Assembly (NCBI RefSeq): GCF_041675725.1
Contig: NZ_JBAYTI010000017.1
Location: 1-52,089 of the forward strand
Length of the DNA stretch: 52,089 nt
From: Castellaniella sp041675725
Lineage (GTDB): Bacteria > Pseudomonadota > Gammaproteobacteria > Burkholderiales > Burkholderiaceae_B
Reading direction: 5' to 3'
Shown piece after piece: positions 1 through 8,438 of this stretch (the first letter of the stretch is position 1; each line of letters opens with the position of its first letter). The translations under genes and the position numbers were made by a program. The notes under the pieces were generated by a model. The model saw only the letters and a list, made by a program, of their open reading frames with translations. It ran no database searches and was not told the origin of the DNA.

Positions 1-59
1 AAACGCCTTCGCGCCGATGATAGTGGATGGACATCCGTGAAAGTAGGTCATCGTCAGGC
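1..59 (+). rRNA. rrf: 5S ribosomal RNA, 3' end (partial)
   Basis: The first 59 bases match the 3' half of a betaproteobacterial 5S rRNA: the GCGCCGATGATAGTG stretch, then GTGAAAGTAGGTCATCGTCAGGC as the closing strand of the terminal helix. The 5' half lies before the window, so an rRNA operon ends here on the plus strand. A strong terminator follows directly. The call rests on recognition of the conserved sequence. Confidence 0.9.
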
Positions 60-73
60 ACCTTATCCGAAAA

Positions 74-106
74 AGCCCCTGCAGAAACAAACTGCAGGGG
101 CTTTTT
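74..106 (+). terminator. Rho-independent terminator of the rRNA operon, probably bidirectional
   Basis: An 11-bp perfect stem (AGCCCCTGCAG at 74-84, CTGCAGGGGCT at 92-102) closes a 7-base AAACAAA loop and is followed by a T run to 106. An A run at 70-74 gives the minus strand a matching T run, so the same hairpin can also end the minus-strand CoA-transferase operon whose stop codon is at 141. Confidence 0.92.
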
Positions 107-140
107 GCATATCCGGCCGGCCGTCGCGTCGATCAGGAAG

Positions 141-1352
141 TCAGGGTTTCGCGATGGTTTTTTCGTCGATCAGGACGCCGATTTGCGCAGTGCTCAAGCC
201 GAGCACCTTGGTGAGGACTTCTTCGGTATGTTCTCCAAGAACCGGTGCAGGCGCGGTCGCTTCGCGCCGGGCGGCAGAAAAATCCAGAGGCAGGCCCGGC
301 ATCAGGTAATCTCCAATGCCTGGCTGGTGGATCGCCGAGAAAATAGGATTTTCAGCCAGGCTGGCCGGCCCTGTCTGCTGCACGCATTCCATCATGGACT
401 GATATGGGCCCCAACATACGCCATGGGCATCGAATACCTGCTGGATATCGGCCAATGAGCGGCGCGCGCACCATGGGCCCAGCAGGGCGGCGATGTCTTC
501 GCGCGCCTTGAAGCGGTTGCCTTCGTCATTCAGGTCCAGACCCAGTCGTTCTCCAAGCGCCTGAATGTCGCTGTCCAATTCGGTCGCAGCGCAAAGGCTG
601 CGCCACTGCTTGAGTGTCAGGCCGATCACCATGATCCGGCGGCCGTCGGCGGTCATGAAGTCCTTGCCGAACGCACCGAACAGATAATTGCCGTATCGTT
701 GGCGTTCGTGGCCAAGCTGCGCTTCGGCAACGAAGCCCAGGTGACCCATCATGGCCAATGCCGCATCTTCGAGCGCCAGCTTGACATGCTGCCCGAGGCC
801 CGTGCGCTGTCGTTGCCGTTCGGCCCCCAGGATGCCGATCACGGCCATGTGCCCGGTGATCAGATCCCAGGCGGGCAGCACGTGGTTGCAGACATCCTGG
901 CTGTCTTCCGGCCCGGTGATCAGGGGCAATCCCACGGCCGGATTGACCGTGTAATCGACGGCGGATTTTCCGTGATGATTGCCGGTGATCGTCAGTTGGA
1001 TGAGACTCGGCATGTTTTTACTGAGCGCGTTGTAGTCCAGTAAGCCCCGAGACGGGAAATTGGTGAGCAGGATCGTTTCATTCCTTGCCAGAATCAATGC
1101 TCGCGCGAGCGCTTTCCCCGCCTCGGTGTGCAGATTGATGGCTACCGACTTCTTGGCTTTGTTCAGGCCATTCCAGAAGAGACTGCCGCCATTGTCCGCC
1201 AGTGGCCAGCGCGCGCTATCCAGCCCGCCGCCCAGCGGGTCGATCCGGATGACATCGGCCCCCATCTGGGCCAGCGTCATACCCCCCAATGGAGCGGCCA
1301 CAAAAGCGGATAGTTCGATGACGTGAAGATCGTTGAGCAAGTGTGGAAACAT
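141..1352 (-). CDS. CaiB/BaiF family III CoA-transferase, mesaconyl-CoA C1-C4 transferase (Mct)-like
   Basis: 403 aa, the usual length for family III CoA-transferases. The N-terminus (ELSAFVAAPLGGMTLAQMGADVIRIDP, residues 13-39) is the family signature and is close to what I recall of mesaconyl-C1-CoA:C4-CoA transferase (2-methylfumaryl-CoA isomerase) of the Chloroflexus 3-hydroxypropionate bicycle. The expected catalytic Asp is at 163 in LPAWDL. By homology it would move CoA within one molecule between the C1 and C4 carboxylates of mesaconate. It lies 8 bases after the acyl-CoA dehydrogenase gene, with GAAGGA before the ATG, so the two form one operon. Family membership is firm; the Mct substrate is an inference supported by the neighbour. 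Another acyl-CoA specificity is possible. Confidence 0.8.
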   Translation of the reverse strand: MFPHLLNDLHVIELSAFVAAPLGGMTLAQMGADVIRIDPLGGGLDSARWPLADNGGSLFWNGLNKAKKSVAINLHTEAGKALARALILARNETILLTNFPSRGLLDYNALSKNMPSLIQLTITGNHHGKSAVDYTVNPAVGLPLITGPEDSQDVCNHVLPAWDLITGHMAVIGILGAERQRQRTGLGQHVKLALEDAALAMMGHLGFVAEAQLGHERQRYGNYLFGAFGKDFMTADGRRIMVIGLTLKQWRSLCAATELDSDIQALGERLGLDLNDEGNRFKAREDIAALLGPWCARRSLADIQQVFDAHGVCWGPYQSMMECVQQTGPASLAENPIFSAIHQPGIGDYLMPGLPLDFSAARREATAPAPVLGEHTEEVLTKVLGLSTAQIGVLIDEKTIAKP

Positions 1353-1360
1353 GGTGTCCT

Positions 1361-3061
1361 TCAGGCGGTAGTAGGTTGATGGGTGGCGTCTGCGGCACTG
1401 AGGGCCGATTCATACAGACTTCTGGAAATGACTTTCAAGGCCAGGGTTTCTTCGGCGCCCTCGAAGATGGACAATACGCGTGCATCCACGAAGTGCCGGC
1501 TGACAGCGGTTTCTTCGGCATAGCCCAGCCCTCCGTGCAGTTGCTGCGCATCGCGCGTGACGTGCTCTGCGGCCCGGCAGGCCAGCAATTTGACCAGGCT
1601 GGCCTGCATGGGGTTGCCGCCCGTGGACAACTGATGGCTGACGGCGTAGGCGAGCTTGCGGGCCGCCGCGTACAAAGCCGCCATATCGCAGATTTTGACT
1701 TGTGTGAGTTGATGGCTGGCCAATGGTGTGCCAAAAAGCGTGCGATCTTTGACATAGGCAATGGCCTCGGTCAGGGCGGCGTGCATCACCCCGGCCGCCC
1801 TGGCGGCTGTCTGCATACGGCCCCCGGTCATGCCGGCCATGGTGTAGTAAAACCCGCGCCCTCGTCCTTTTTCTGCGCCGATGAGCTGGCTGTCGGGCAC
1901 GAGATAGTCTTCAAAATGCAGATCGAAGGAATGCATGCCCCGATAACCTATGGTGGGAATCGCGCGGCCAGACAGGTGGCCCCCAGAGGGCTGGCGGTGC
2001 ATGAATTCGTGGCCATCGAAGGACGGCTTGTCGACCAGGAACAGGCTCAGGCCCTGGTAACCCGGCTGGGATTCGGTTCGTGCAACCACCATGATCAAGT
2101 GTGCTTTCCCGGCGAATGTGCACCAGGTCTTGGCGCCGTTCAACAGCCAGCCCTGGGGGGTCCTGTGCGCCTTGAGGGTGAGTCGCGCCACATCCGAACC
2201 ATGGTCGGGCTCGGTGATGGCGATGGCGCACAGCACCTCGCCGCTGGCCATCCGCGGCAGCCAGTGGTCTTTCTGCGCCTGGGTCCCGCCCTCGAGCAGC
2301 GCCCGCGCGAGAATCTCCGGGCGTGTCAGGAGGCTGCCGGCCGCGCCCAGCGATGCATCGGACAGGGTTTCGGTGACCGCCAGCATGGCGGGCAGGTCGT
2401 TGGGGGAGCCATCGGCACTGCCCCCATGGTTTTCGGGAATGCTCAGGCCGAAGGCGCCCATCGAGCACATGCCCGAGAGAATGTCGTCTGGCACCGTAAG
2501 GTCTTTGCGATGGATCTGTGTGGCCTGGGGCCGCACGACATCTTGTGCAAACCGCTGGAAGGCATCCTGGATCATGGCCACATCGGGGTGCAGCTCGACG
2601 CGCCCGATTTTCTCGGGGTGATCGATGGCCATGGCACCGAGCTTTGCTTTTTGGTGGGCTGCGCACAATTCGCGCCGAAGCGACTGAAAGGCCTGGCTAT
2701 AGGCAAGGATTGCGATGGGCTCGGGATCCATGCCGACGTCGGCATAGACGCGTTCGAGGCGGGTCAGGATGGATTGCGCGGCATCCATCGCGTAGGTCAG
2801 GTTCAGGCCCTGGTCCAGCGCCTGCCCGGAATCGGGGCCGTGACACAGATGGTACGCGGCCTGCCACTCGGCGCATGCCCAGGCCAGCTCGTAGCTGCTG
2901 GCCTGGTAGGCGTCGAGCAGTGTATTCTTCAGCCGGGCGTGTTCGCTGCACTGCCGTGCGATGGCCATGACGGCCGCGTCGAACAGTACCTTGACGTTTT
3001 CCAGGGATTGTCGGACCCTGGCAAGTTGCGCCGAGGGGCCTGATCCGTTTTCTGTCTTCAT
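1361..3061 (-). CDS. Long acyl-CoA dehydrogenase, (2S)-methylsuccinyl-CoA dehydrogenase (Mcd)-like
   Basis: 566 aa from the ATG at 3061. Residues from about 161 onward form the normal FAD-dependent acyl-CoA dehydrogenase fold (TEPDHGSD at 283-290 near the flavin, FEGAEE near the C-terminus where the catalytic glutamate usually sits). About 150 extra helical residues precede it; such an extension is typical of methylsuccinyl-CoA dehydrogenase of the ethylmalonyl-CoA pathway and absent from ordinary acyl-CoA dehydrogenases of about 380 aa. That enzyme makes mesaconyl-C1-CoA, the substrate of an Mct enzyme, which is the next gene. I rejected the longer frame starting at 3157 because it would overlap the divergent gene and adds no family-like residues. 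No clear Shine-Dalgarno is visible. Acyl-CoA dehydrogenase is certain; substrate is inferred. Confidence 0.78.
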   Translation of the reverse strand: MKTENGSGPSAQLARVRQSLENVKVLFDAAVMAIARQCSEHARLKNTLLDAYQASSYELAWACAEWQAAYHLCHGPDSGQALDQGLNLTYAMDAAQSILTRLERVYADVGMDPEPIAILAYSQAFQSLRRELCAAHQKAKLGAMAIDHPEKIGRVELHPDVAMIQDAFQRFAQDVVRPQATQIHRKDLTVPDDILSGMCSMGAFGLSIPENHGGSADGSPNDLPAMLAVTETLSDASLGAAGSLLTRPEILARALLEGGTQAQKDHWLPRMASGEVLCAIAITEPDHGSDVARLTLKAHRTPQGWLLNGAKTWCTFAGKAHLIMVVARTESQPGYQGLSLFLVDKPSFDGHEFMHRQPSGGHLSGRAIPTIGYRGMHSFDLHFEDYLVPDSQLIGAEKGRGRGFYYTMAGMTGGRMQTAARAAGVMHAALTEAIAYVKDRTLFGTPLASHQLTQVKICDMAALYAAARKLAYAVSHQLSTGGNPMQASLVKLLACRAAEHVTRDAQQLHGGLGYAEETAVSRHFVDARVLSIFEGAEETLALKVISRSLYESALSAADATHQPTTA

Positions 3062-3155
3062 GGTGTGCTGCCAGTGTGCCTGGGTCCCGGGTAAAGTAAG
3101 GTGGATGAAATCATGATGCAGTATATAAGCTTCGACATAACTCTCCGGTTCGACC

Positions 3156-5813
3156 ATGCTCAGACAAAAGTTCCTGCCTTCAGCCCTTGGGAATGCTTCA
3201 GTCCATTATATGGAATCCCTGTATGCGCAATTTCGCGAGCAGCCTGCGTCAGTGGATTCGTCTTGGCAAAGTGTGTTCCGCTTCATCGATGACCTGATCC
3301 AAACCGATGATCCAGCGGCCGTAGGTACGGCGCAGGGCGGCGCAGCGGCCGCCCTGCGCGCCACTCTGTTGCGCCGCTACGGTCATTTGCTGGCAGACCT
3401 GAACCCACTGGCTGATGGCGATCCGCCGCCGGTCGATGTGCTCGAGGCGTTCTTTGCCGGACAGTGGGGGCTTGAAACCGATCCGGATACGTTGCGCCGC
3501 CAATACACCGGCACGTTGGCTGTCGAGACGGCGCACATGACTCGCCTGGACCGCGTGCAATGGGTGGATGAACGGCTCTCGCAGCCCTGGGCCGCGTGTT
3601 CCGACGACGTGCTCATCGATGCCTGGCGCAGCGTGGTGGCGGCCAGCGAGTTCGAGCGTTTTTTGATGACCCGTTTCCCTGGTAAAAAGAAATTTGGTCT
3701 CGAGGGGGCTGAAATCCTGTCGGTCGTGCTCGACCAGATCCTGACGCAGGCGGCTCGCATGGGGGTCGAGGAAGTCGTGCTGGGCAGCATGCATCGAGGG
3801 CGTCTCAATCTCATGGCCAATGTGCTGGGCAAACCCCTGGTTGACCTGCTTGCCGAATTCATGGGCCTTCATCCGTTTCCAGAGGCCCCGGATATTCCGG
3901 CAGACATCCCTTACCATCTTGGCTATGAGGGCACCGTCACCAAAGGGGGGAGGTCGGTCCGGGTCCGCCTGCTGCCCAATCCGTCGCACCTCGAAGCGGT
4001 GGATCCAGTGGCGCTGGGCGTGACCCGCGCGCGCCAGGCGGGTCGCCCCGACGGGCAGTCCGGCAACGTGTTGGGCGTCATTCTGCATACCGATGCCGCG
4101 GTGATCGGGCAGGGGATCGTCAGCGAATGTCTCCAACTGGGTGCGGTGGCCGGGTTCTCGACGGCGGGCACCATCCACGTGGTGGTCAACAATCAGCTGG
4201 GCTTCACCACCGAACCTGACGAGGGGCGCAGTTCCTACCATTGCACCGATTCCTGGAAAGCGGTCGACGGCCTGATCCTGCATGTCAATGGCGAATGCCC
4301 TGAATCGGCCATCCGGGCCGCCGGCCTGGCGGTCGAGTATCGCCAGGCCCAGGCATGCGACGCCGTGATCGATCTGGTCGTATACCGGCGTCATGGCCAC
4401 AATGAGTTTGACGAACCCCGGTTCACGCAGCCGGTGCTGTATCAGGCGATCGACCAGCGTGAGCCACTTGGGAACCAGCTGGAAAAGCGCCTGCTGGCCT
4501 CGGGCGCGCTCGATCCGCAAGCGGCCAGGGATTTTGCGAAGCAGCACTGGAAGCAGTTGGATCTCGCATTCGAGGCCGCGGGGCAGCGCAAGCAGCGTGC
4601 GGTGGATCAGGCCGGGGAACCGGGCCTTGCCGCAGCCATCGAACCCGTGCCAAGTCCGCAGACCGGCGTGCCGCAGGAGCGGCTGCTGGGTCTGCTCGAG
4701 GCGCTGGCCCACGTACCGGATGGGTTGACGCTTGGCGACCGGCTGGCAAAGCAGATCCGTGCTCGCAGCCATACGGAGCAAGGGGTCGCCTGGGCCGTGG
4801 CTGAAGCGCTTGCCTTTGCCAGCCTCCTGGCCGAAGGCCTGAACGTGCGCCTCAGCGGTCAGGACGTGGCGCGTGGCGCGTTTTCGCATCGACATTTCGT
4901 TCTGACCGACGTCCATGACAATCGGAGGTACTGCAGTCTGAATCATCTGGGGGCGGGGCAGGGGGCGTTCGAGGTCATCAACAGCCCACTGTCCGAATAT
5001 GCGGTACTGGGGTTCGAGTACGGGCATAGCCTGGCCGCCAAAAACACGTTGACGCTGTGGGAGGCGCAGTTCGGTGATTTTGCCAATGGCGCCCAGATCA
5101 TGATCGACCAGTTCATCACCAGCGGCGCGTGCAAGTGGCGGCAGTCATCAGGGCTCGTGGTATTGTTGCCGCATGGGCTCGAGGGGCAGGGGCCGGAGCA
5201 TTCCTCGGCCCGGATCGAGCGTTATCTTCAATTGTGCGCCCATGGCAATCTGTGGCTCATCAATCCCACGACGCCGGCCAATTATTTCCATGCGCTGCGC
5301 CAGCACGTGCTCGACGGTCAGGAGCGGCCCTTGATCGTGGTGGCGCCCAAGACCCTGCTGCGGCTACCCGCCGCCGTATCACCGTTGGCTGCGTTCTGTC
5401 CGGGCACGCGGTTCTCCGCACTGCACGTCAGCCCTGCGTCGTCACCGGCACGCCGGCTCCTCGTGTGTTCCGGAAAAATTGCCTACGAGCTGGAAGACCA
5501 CCGCCAGGCCCATCACCATCCGGATGTCACGATCGTCCGTCTCGAGCAGCTGTACCCTTTGCCAACGGATGAATTGCGTGCATTGCTGCAGAACCATCCA
5601 TCCGCCGACCTCGTCTGGGTGCAGGAAGAGCCCGAAAACATGGGCGCCTGGCCATACTATGATCGCCGGCTCGAGGACCTGGCCCGTCTGGCCGGCTGCG
5701 CCCACCCCCGGTTCAGATTCTGTGGCCGGCCCGAAAGTGCCTCGCCGGCTGGCAGTTTCCATTCGAGCCACGCGCAGGACCAGGCCGTGATCATCGAGCG
5801 GGCTTTTGCGTGA
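3156..5813 (+). CDS. 2-oxoglutarate dehydrogenase-type E1 component (thiamine diphosphate), stand-alone
   Basis: 885 aa, a little shorter than typical SucA (about 930-960). Order: N-terminal E2-contact helix (YMESLYAQFREQP, 18-30), FPGKKKFGLEGAE (174-186), MHRGRLN (212-218) and YHLGY (253-257) with the two histidines that bind the distal carboxylate in E. coli SucA, the thiamine diphosphate region HTDAAVIGQG (311-320), NNQLGFT, and HGHNEFDEP. The family motif HGDAA has Thr for Gly here. The enzyme would decarboxylate a 2-oxo dicarboxylic acid and load a lipoyl E2. No E2 or E3 gene is adjacent, unlike usual sucAB-lpd operons, so it is probably a paralogue that borrows those subunits. It is divergent from the Mcd-like/Mct-like operon; substrates other than 2-oxoglutarate, such as a methylated 2-oxoglutarate or 2-oxoadipate, deserve thought. 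Confidence 0.82.
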   Translation: MLRQKFLPSALGNASVHYMESLYAQFREQPASVDSSWQSVFRFIDDLIQTDDPAAVGTAQGGAAAALRATLLRRYGHLLADLNPLADGDPPPVDVLEAFFAGQWGLETDPDTLRRQYTGTLAVETAHMTRLDRVQWVDERLSQPWAACSDDVLIDAWRSVVAASEFERFLMTRFPGKKKFGLEGAEILSVVLDQILTQAARMGVEEVVLGSMHRGRLNLMANVLGKPLVDLLAEFMGLHPFPEAPDIPADIPYHLGYEGTVTKGGRSVRVRLLPNPSHLEAVDPVALGVTRARQAGRPDGQSGNVLGVILHTDAAVIGQGIVSECLQLGAVAGFSTAGTIHVVVNNQLGFTTEPDEGRSSYHCTDSWKAVDGLILHVNGECPESAIRAAGLAVEYRQAQACDAVIDLVVYRRHGHNEFDEPRFTQPVLYQAIDQREPLGNQLEKRLLASGALDPQAARDFAKQHWKQLDLAFEAAGQRKQRAVDQAGEPGLAAAIEPVPSPQTGVPQERLLGLLEALAHVPDGLTLGDRLAKQIRARSHTEQGVAWAVAEALAFASLLAEGLNVRLSGQDVARGAFSHRHFVLTDVHDNRRYCSLNHLGAGQGAFEVINSPLSEYAVLGFEYGHSLAAKNTLTLWEAQFGDFANGAQIMIDQFITSGACKWRQSSGLVVLLPHGLEGQGPEHSSARIERYLQLCAHGNLWLINPTTPANYFHALRQHVLDGQERPLIVVAPKTLLRLPAAVSPLAAFCPGTRFSALHVSPASSPARRLLVCSGKIAYELEDHRQAHHHPDVTIVRLEQLYPLPTDELRALLQNHPSADLVWVQEEPENMGAWPYYDRRLEDLARLAGCAHPRFRFCGRPESASPAGSFHSSHAQDQAVIIERAFA

Positions 5814-5822
5814 TGCCGGGTG

Positions 5823-6455
5823 TCAGGTCGCGTGGGCAGCACGCAGCAATTGTGTGGTTTCGTGCGCGGGCAGCCCCATGACCCCGGTATAGCTGCCTTC
5901 CAGCCGGGTGATGAAGGCGGCTGCGCGCCCCTGGATGGCGTATGCGCCCGCCTTGCCGAAGGGCTCGCCGCTCGCGATGTAGCGATCGATGTCCGAGGCC
6001 GTCAGGCGCTGCAACCAGACATGGCTGACGCTGATGGCCTGATGCAGCTGGCCATGCGCCTGCAGGGCGACCGCGGTCAGCACCTGGTGCCGGCCGCCGG
6101 ACAGCCGGCGCAGCATGCGCGCCGCATCGGCCGCGTCCAAGGGCTTGCCCAGCACTTCGTCATCGATGGAAACGGTGGTGTCCGCGGTCAGTATCGGGCA
6201 CTGCGGCCAGTGGGTCGGCCAATCCGGTGGCACCGCGCCGGGCGGCCGACCGCCGGCCTGCAGCCAGGCGCGTGCATGCTGCGCTTTGTTGCGTGCTGTG
6301 CGGCGCACGTAGTCGGCTGCGGGCTCGCCAACCAGGCGCGGCTCGTCTTCGCCCGCTGGTGGCGGTACGTGGAGCACCGCGTGTTCGATGCCCAGTTGCG
6401 TCAGTATCTCGTGGCGTCTGGGGCTGGCGGATGCGAGCAGGACGAAATCATTCAT
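5823..6455 (-). CDS. maf: Maf nucleotide pyrophosphatase (YhdE type)
   Basis: 210 aa, normal length. LLASASPRRHEIL at the N-terminus is the Maf phosphate-binding signature; ADTTVSIDDEVLGKP and SGGRHQVLTAVAL follow the YhdE pattern (dTTP/UTP pyrophosphatase) rather than the YceF/m7GTP type. Maf proteins hydrolyse non-canonical or excess nucleoside triphosphates and have been linked to septum formation. The gene is 18 bases after pyk and converges on the E1 gene with a 9-base gap. In many relatives maf directly follows rlmH; here pyk sits between. Confidence 0.92.
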   Translation of the reverse strand: MNDFVLLASASPRRHEILTQLGIEHAVLHVPPPAGEDEPRLVGEPAADYVRRTARNKAQHARAWLQAGGRPPGAVPPDWPTHWPQCPILTADTTVSIDDEVLGKPLDAADAARMLRRLSGGRHQVLTAVALQAHGQLHQAISVSHVWLQRLTASDIDRYIASGEPFGKAGAYAIQGRAAAFITRLEGSYTGVMGLPAHETTQLLRAAHAT

Positions 6456-6473
6456 TGGTGAGACGGGTGGGGT

Positions 6474-7916
6474 TCAGTGTACGCGCAGAATCTTCATGCC
6501 GTTGGTGCCGCCGCTGTCGCTGTAGAAGTCGCCCTTGGTCAGTATGACCCAGTCGTCCTTTTGCAAGAGCCCCTGTCGGCGCAGGAGGTCGATGGCCGCT
6601 TCACTGACGTCGGCTGGAGGCAGGTGCGTTGCATCGAAGGGGACGGTATACACGCCGCGAAACAGGGCGGCACGGCGCTGGGTACTGACGTGCCGGGTAT
6701 AGCAGTAAATCGGCACCCCCGAGCGGATGCGCGACATGATCAAAGGCGTGTGGCCGCTTTCCGTGAGCGAGATGATGGCCTTGATGCCGGGAAAGTGGTT
6801 GGCGGCATACATGCTGGCCAGTGCGATGGTTTCATCACAGCGTGAAAAAGTCTCGCCCATGCGGTGATGCGATTGGGTGCTGGTGGGTTCCTGCTCGGCG
6901 CCCAGGCAGATCCGCGCCATGGCCTCTACCGCCTCCACCGGATAGTCGCCGGATGCCGATTCGGCCGACAGCATGACGGCATCGGTGTAGTCGAGCACGG
7001 CGTTGGCAACGTCCGATACTTCGGCACGGGTGGGCACGGGGCTGGCCGTCATGGATTCCATCATCTGGGTGGCCGTGATGACCAATTTGTTCAGCGTGCG
7101 GGCGTGGCGGATGATCCGTTTCTGTATGCCGACCAGGCGTGCATCGCCGATCTCTACGCCAAGGTCGCCGCGGGCCACCATCACGCCGTCGCTGGCGCGG
7201 ATCAGGTCATCCAGCGCGGCGTCGTCGGCCACGGCCTCGGCGCGCTCGATCTTGGCAATGATCCAGGCCTGGCTGCCTGCGGCCCGCACGAGCTCGCGTG
7301 CGCTGCTGATATCCGCGCCGGAGCGGGGAAAAGACACCGCCACGTAATCGAGCTCGAGTTCGGCGGCCAATTCGATATCCCTGTGGTCCTTGGCTGTCAG
7401 GCTGGGTGCGGAAATCCCGCCGCCACGACGGTTGATCCCTTTATTGTCGGACAACTCGCCCCCGACCTTGATGGTCGTGTGGACCTGGTCCGCGTCGACA
7501 GCGTCCACGTGCAGGATGACCCGGCCGTCGTCCAGCAGCAGCTCGTCGCCGGGTGCGCAAGCGTGCACCAGGGGCGGATATTCGATGCCCACGACGCGCT
7601 CCGTGCCGGCATCCAGTGGATGGAGGGTCGACAAGGTGAAGGGCTGGCCGGCCTGCAGCGTGACGCGCCCGGCCGCAAAGCGGGCAATCCGGATCTTGGG
7701 CCCTTGCAGATCGCCCATGATTGCCACGTGGCGATCCAGCCGCTGTGCAATGGCCCGTACGCGCAGCACCCGCTGGCGATGGTCCTCTGGCTGGCCATGC
7801 GAGAAGTTCAGGCGCGCGACGTCCAGGCCCGCCAAGATCATGGCCTCGATCCGTTCTGGACTGGAGGTCGAAGGCCCCAGAGTGGCAACGATCTTGGTGC
7901 GGCGGCGCGGTGTCAT
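6474..7916 (-). CDS. pyk: Pyruvate kinase
   Basis: 480 aa from the ATG at 7916, preceded by GGAG six bases upstream; a frame extending ten residues further lacks support. The protein begins TPRRRTKIVATLGPST, has ARLNFSHG (nucleotide/phosphate site), IIAKIERAEAV with the catalytic lysine, and the MMESM...PTRAEVSDVANAV...MLSAESASGDYP block. It converts phosphoenolpyruvate and ADP to pyruvate and ATP in the cytoplasm. The C-terminal domain is present, so allosteric tetramer formation is expected. It lies between rlmH and maf. Confidence 0.95.
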   Translation of the reverse strand: MTPRRRTKIVATLGPSTSSPERIEAMILAGLDVARLNFSHGQPEDHRQRVLRVRAIAQRLDRHVAIMGDLQGPKIRIARFAAGRVTLQAGQPFTLSTLHPLDAGTERVVGIEYPPLVHACAPGDELLLDDGRVILHVDAVDADQVHTTIKVGGELSDNKGINRRGGGISAPSLTAKDHRDIELAAELELDYVAVSFPRSGADISSARELVRAAGSQAWIIAKIERAEAVADDAALDDLIRASDGVMVARGDLGVEIGDARLVGIQKRIIRHARTLNKLVITATQMMESMTASPVPTRAEVSDVANAVLDYTDAVMLSAESASGDYPVEAVEAMARICLGAEQEPTSTQSHHRMGETFSRCDETIALASMYAANHFPGIKAIISLTESGHTPLIMSRIRSGVPIYCYTRHVSTQRRAALFRGVYTVPFDATHLPPADVSEAAIDLLRRQGLLQKDDWVILTKGDFYSDSGGTNGMKILRVH

Positions 7917-7967
7917 GAGAATCTCCGAAACGGTGTAAATCGGCACAGCGTGGTCAGGCGCGCAGCA

Positions 7968-8438
7968 TCAGCTGCGGTGGTATGGATGTCCGGCCAGTAT
8001 GCTCCAGGCGCGATAGAGCTGCTCGGCCAGCAGGATGCGCACCATGGGGTGGGGCAGGGTCAGGGATGAAAGCCGCAGGCTCTGGTGGGCCGAGCGTTTC
8101 AGGTCGGGATCCAGGCCATCCGGGCCACCGATCACGAACGCCACGTCGGTGCTGGCGTCTCGCCAGCGCTGCAGCTGCTGCGCCAACTGCATGGTGTTCA
8201 GCGTTTTGCCGTGTTCGTCCAGTATGATGCGTTGGGCCTGGTCCGGCAAGGCTGCTTCGATACGCGCGGCTTCGGCGCGCATCAGCTGCTCGGCTGTCTT
8301 GCCCAGGGCGCGGGACTCGGGGCGGATTTCGTGCAGCGTCAGGGGACACTCGCGTGGCATGCGCCTGGCGTAGTCGTCCCAGGCATCCTGCACCCAGGTC
8401 GGCATGCGCTGGCCGACGGCGTAGACCAGCAGCTTCAT
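7968..8438 (-). CDS. rlmH: 23S rRNA pseudouridine-1915 N3-methyltransferase RlmH
   Basis: 156 aa, exactly the family size. MKLLVYAVGQRMPTWVQ at the start, LDEHGKTLNT, FVIGGPDGLDPDL and the LPHPMVRILLAEQLYRAWSI end are RlmH (SPOUT knot) signatures. It methylates pseudouridine 1915 in helix 69 of 23S rRNA, using S-adenosylmethionine, on the assembled ribosome. Its ATG overlaps the rsfS stop by four bases (ATGA), so the two are translationally coupled, the usual betaproteobacterial arrangement. Confidence 0.95.
   Translation of the reverse strand: MKLLVYAVGQRMPTWVQDAWDDYARRMPRECPLTLHEIRPESRALGKTAEQLMRAEAARIEAALPDQAQRIILDEHGKTLNTMQLAQQLQRWRDASTDVAFVIGGPDGLDPDLKRSAHQSLRLSSLTLPHPMVRILLAEQLYRAWSILAGHPYHRS

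Noticed and set aside
1343..3043. 566-codon open frame on the plus strand opposite the acyl-CoA dehydrogenase
   Set aside because: Shadow of the GC-rich minus-strand gene; its product has no recognisable domain, while the minus-strand product is a clear dehydrogenase.
3120..3155. TATATAAG before the E1 gene as -10 promoter element
   Set aside because: No -35-like hexamer 16-18 bases upstream and no clear ribosome site; too weak to list.
6864..8069. 401-codon plus-strand frame opposite pyk
   Set aside because: Opposite to well-conserved pyruvate kinase and without family motifs.
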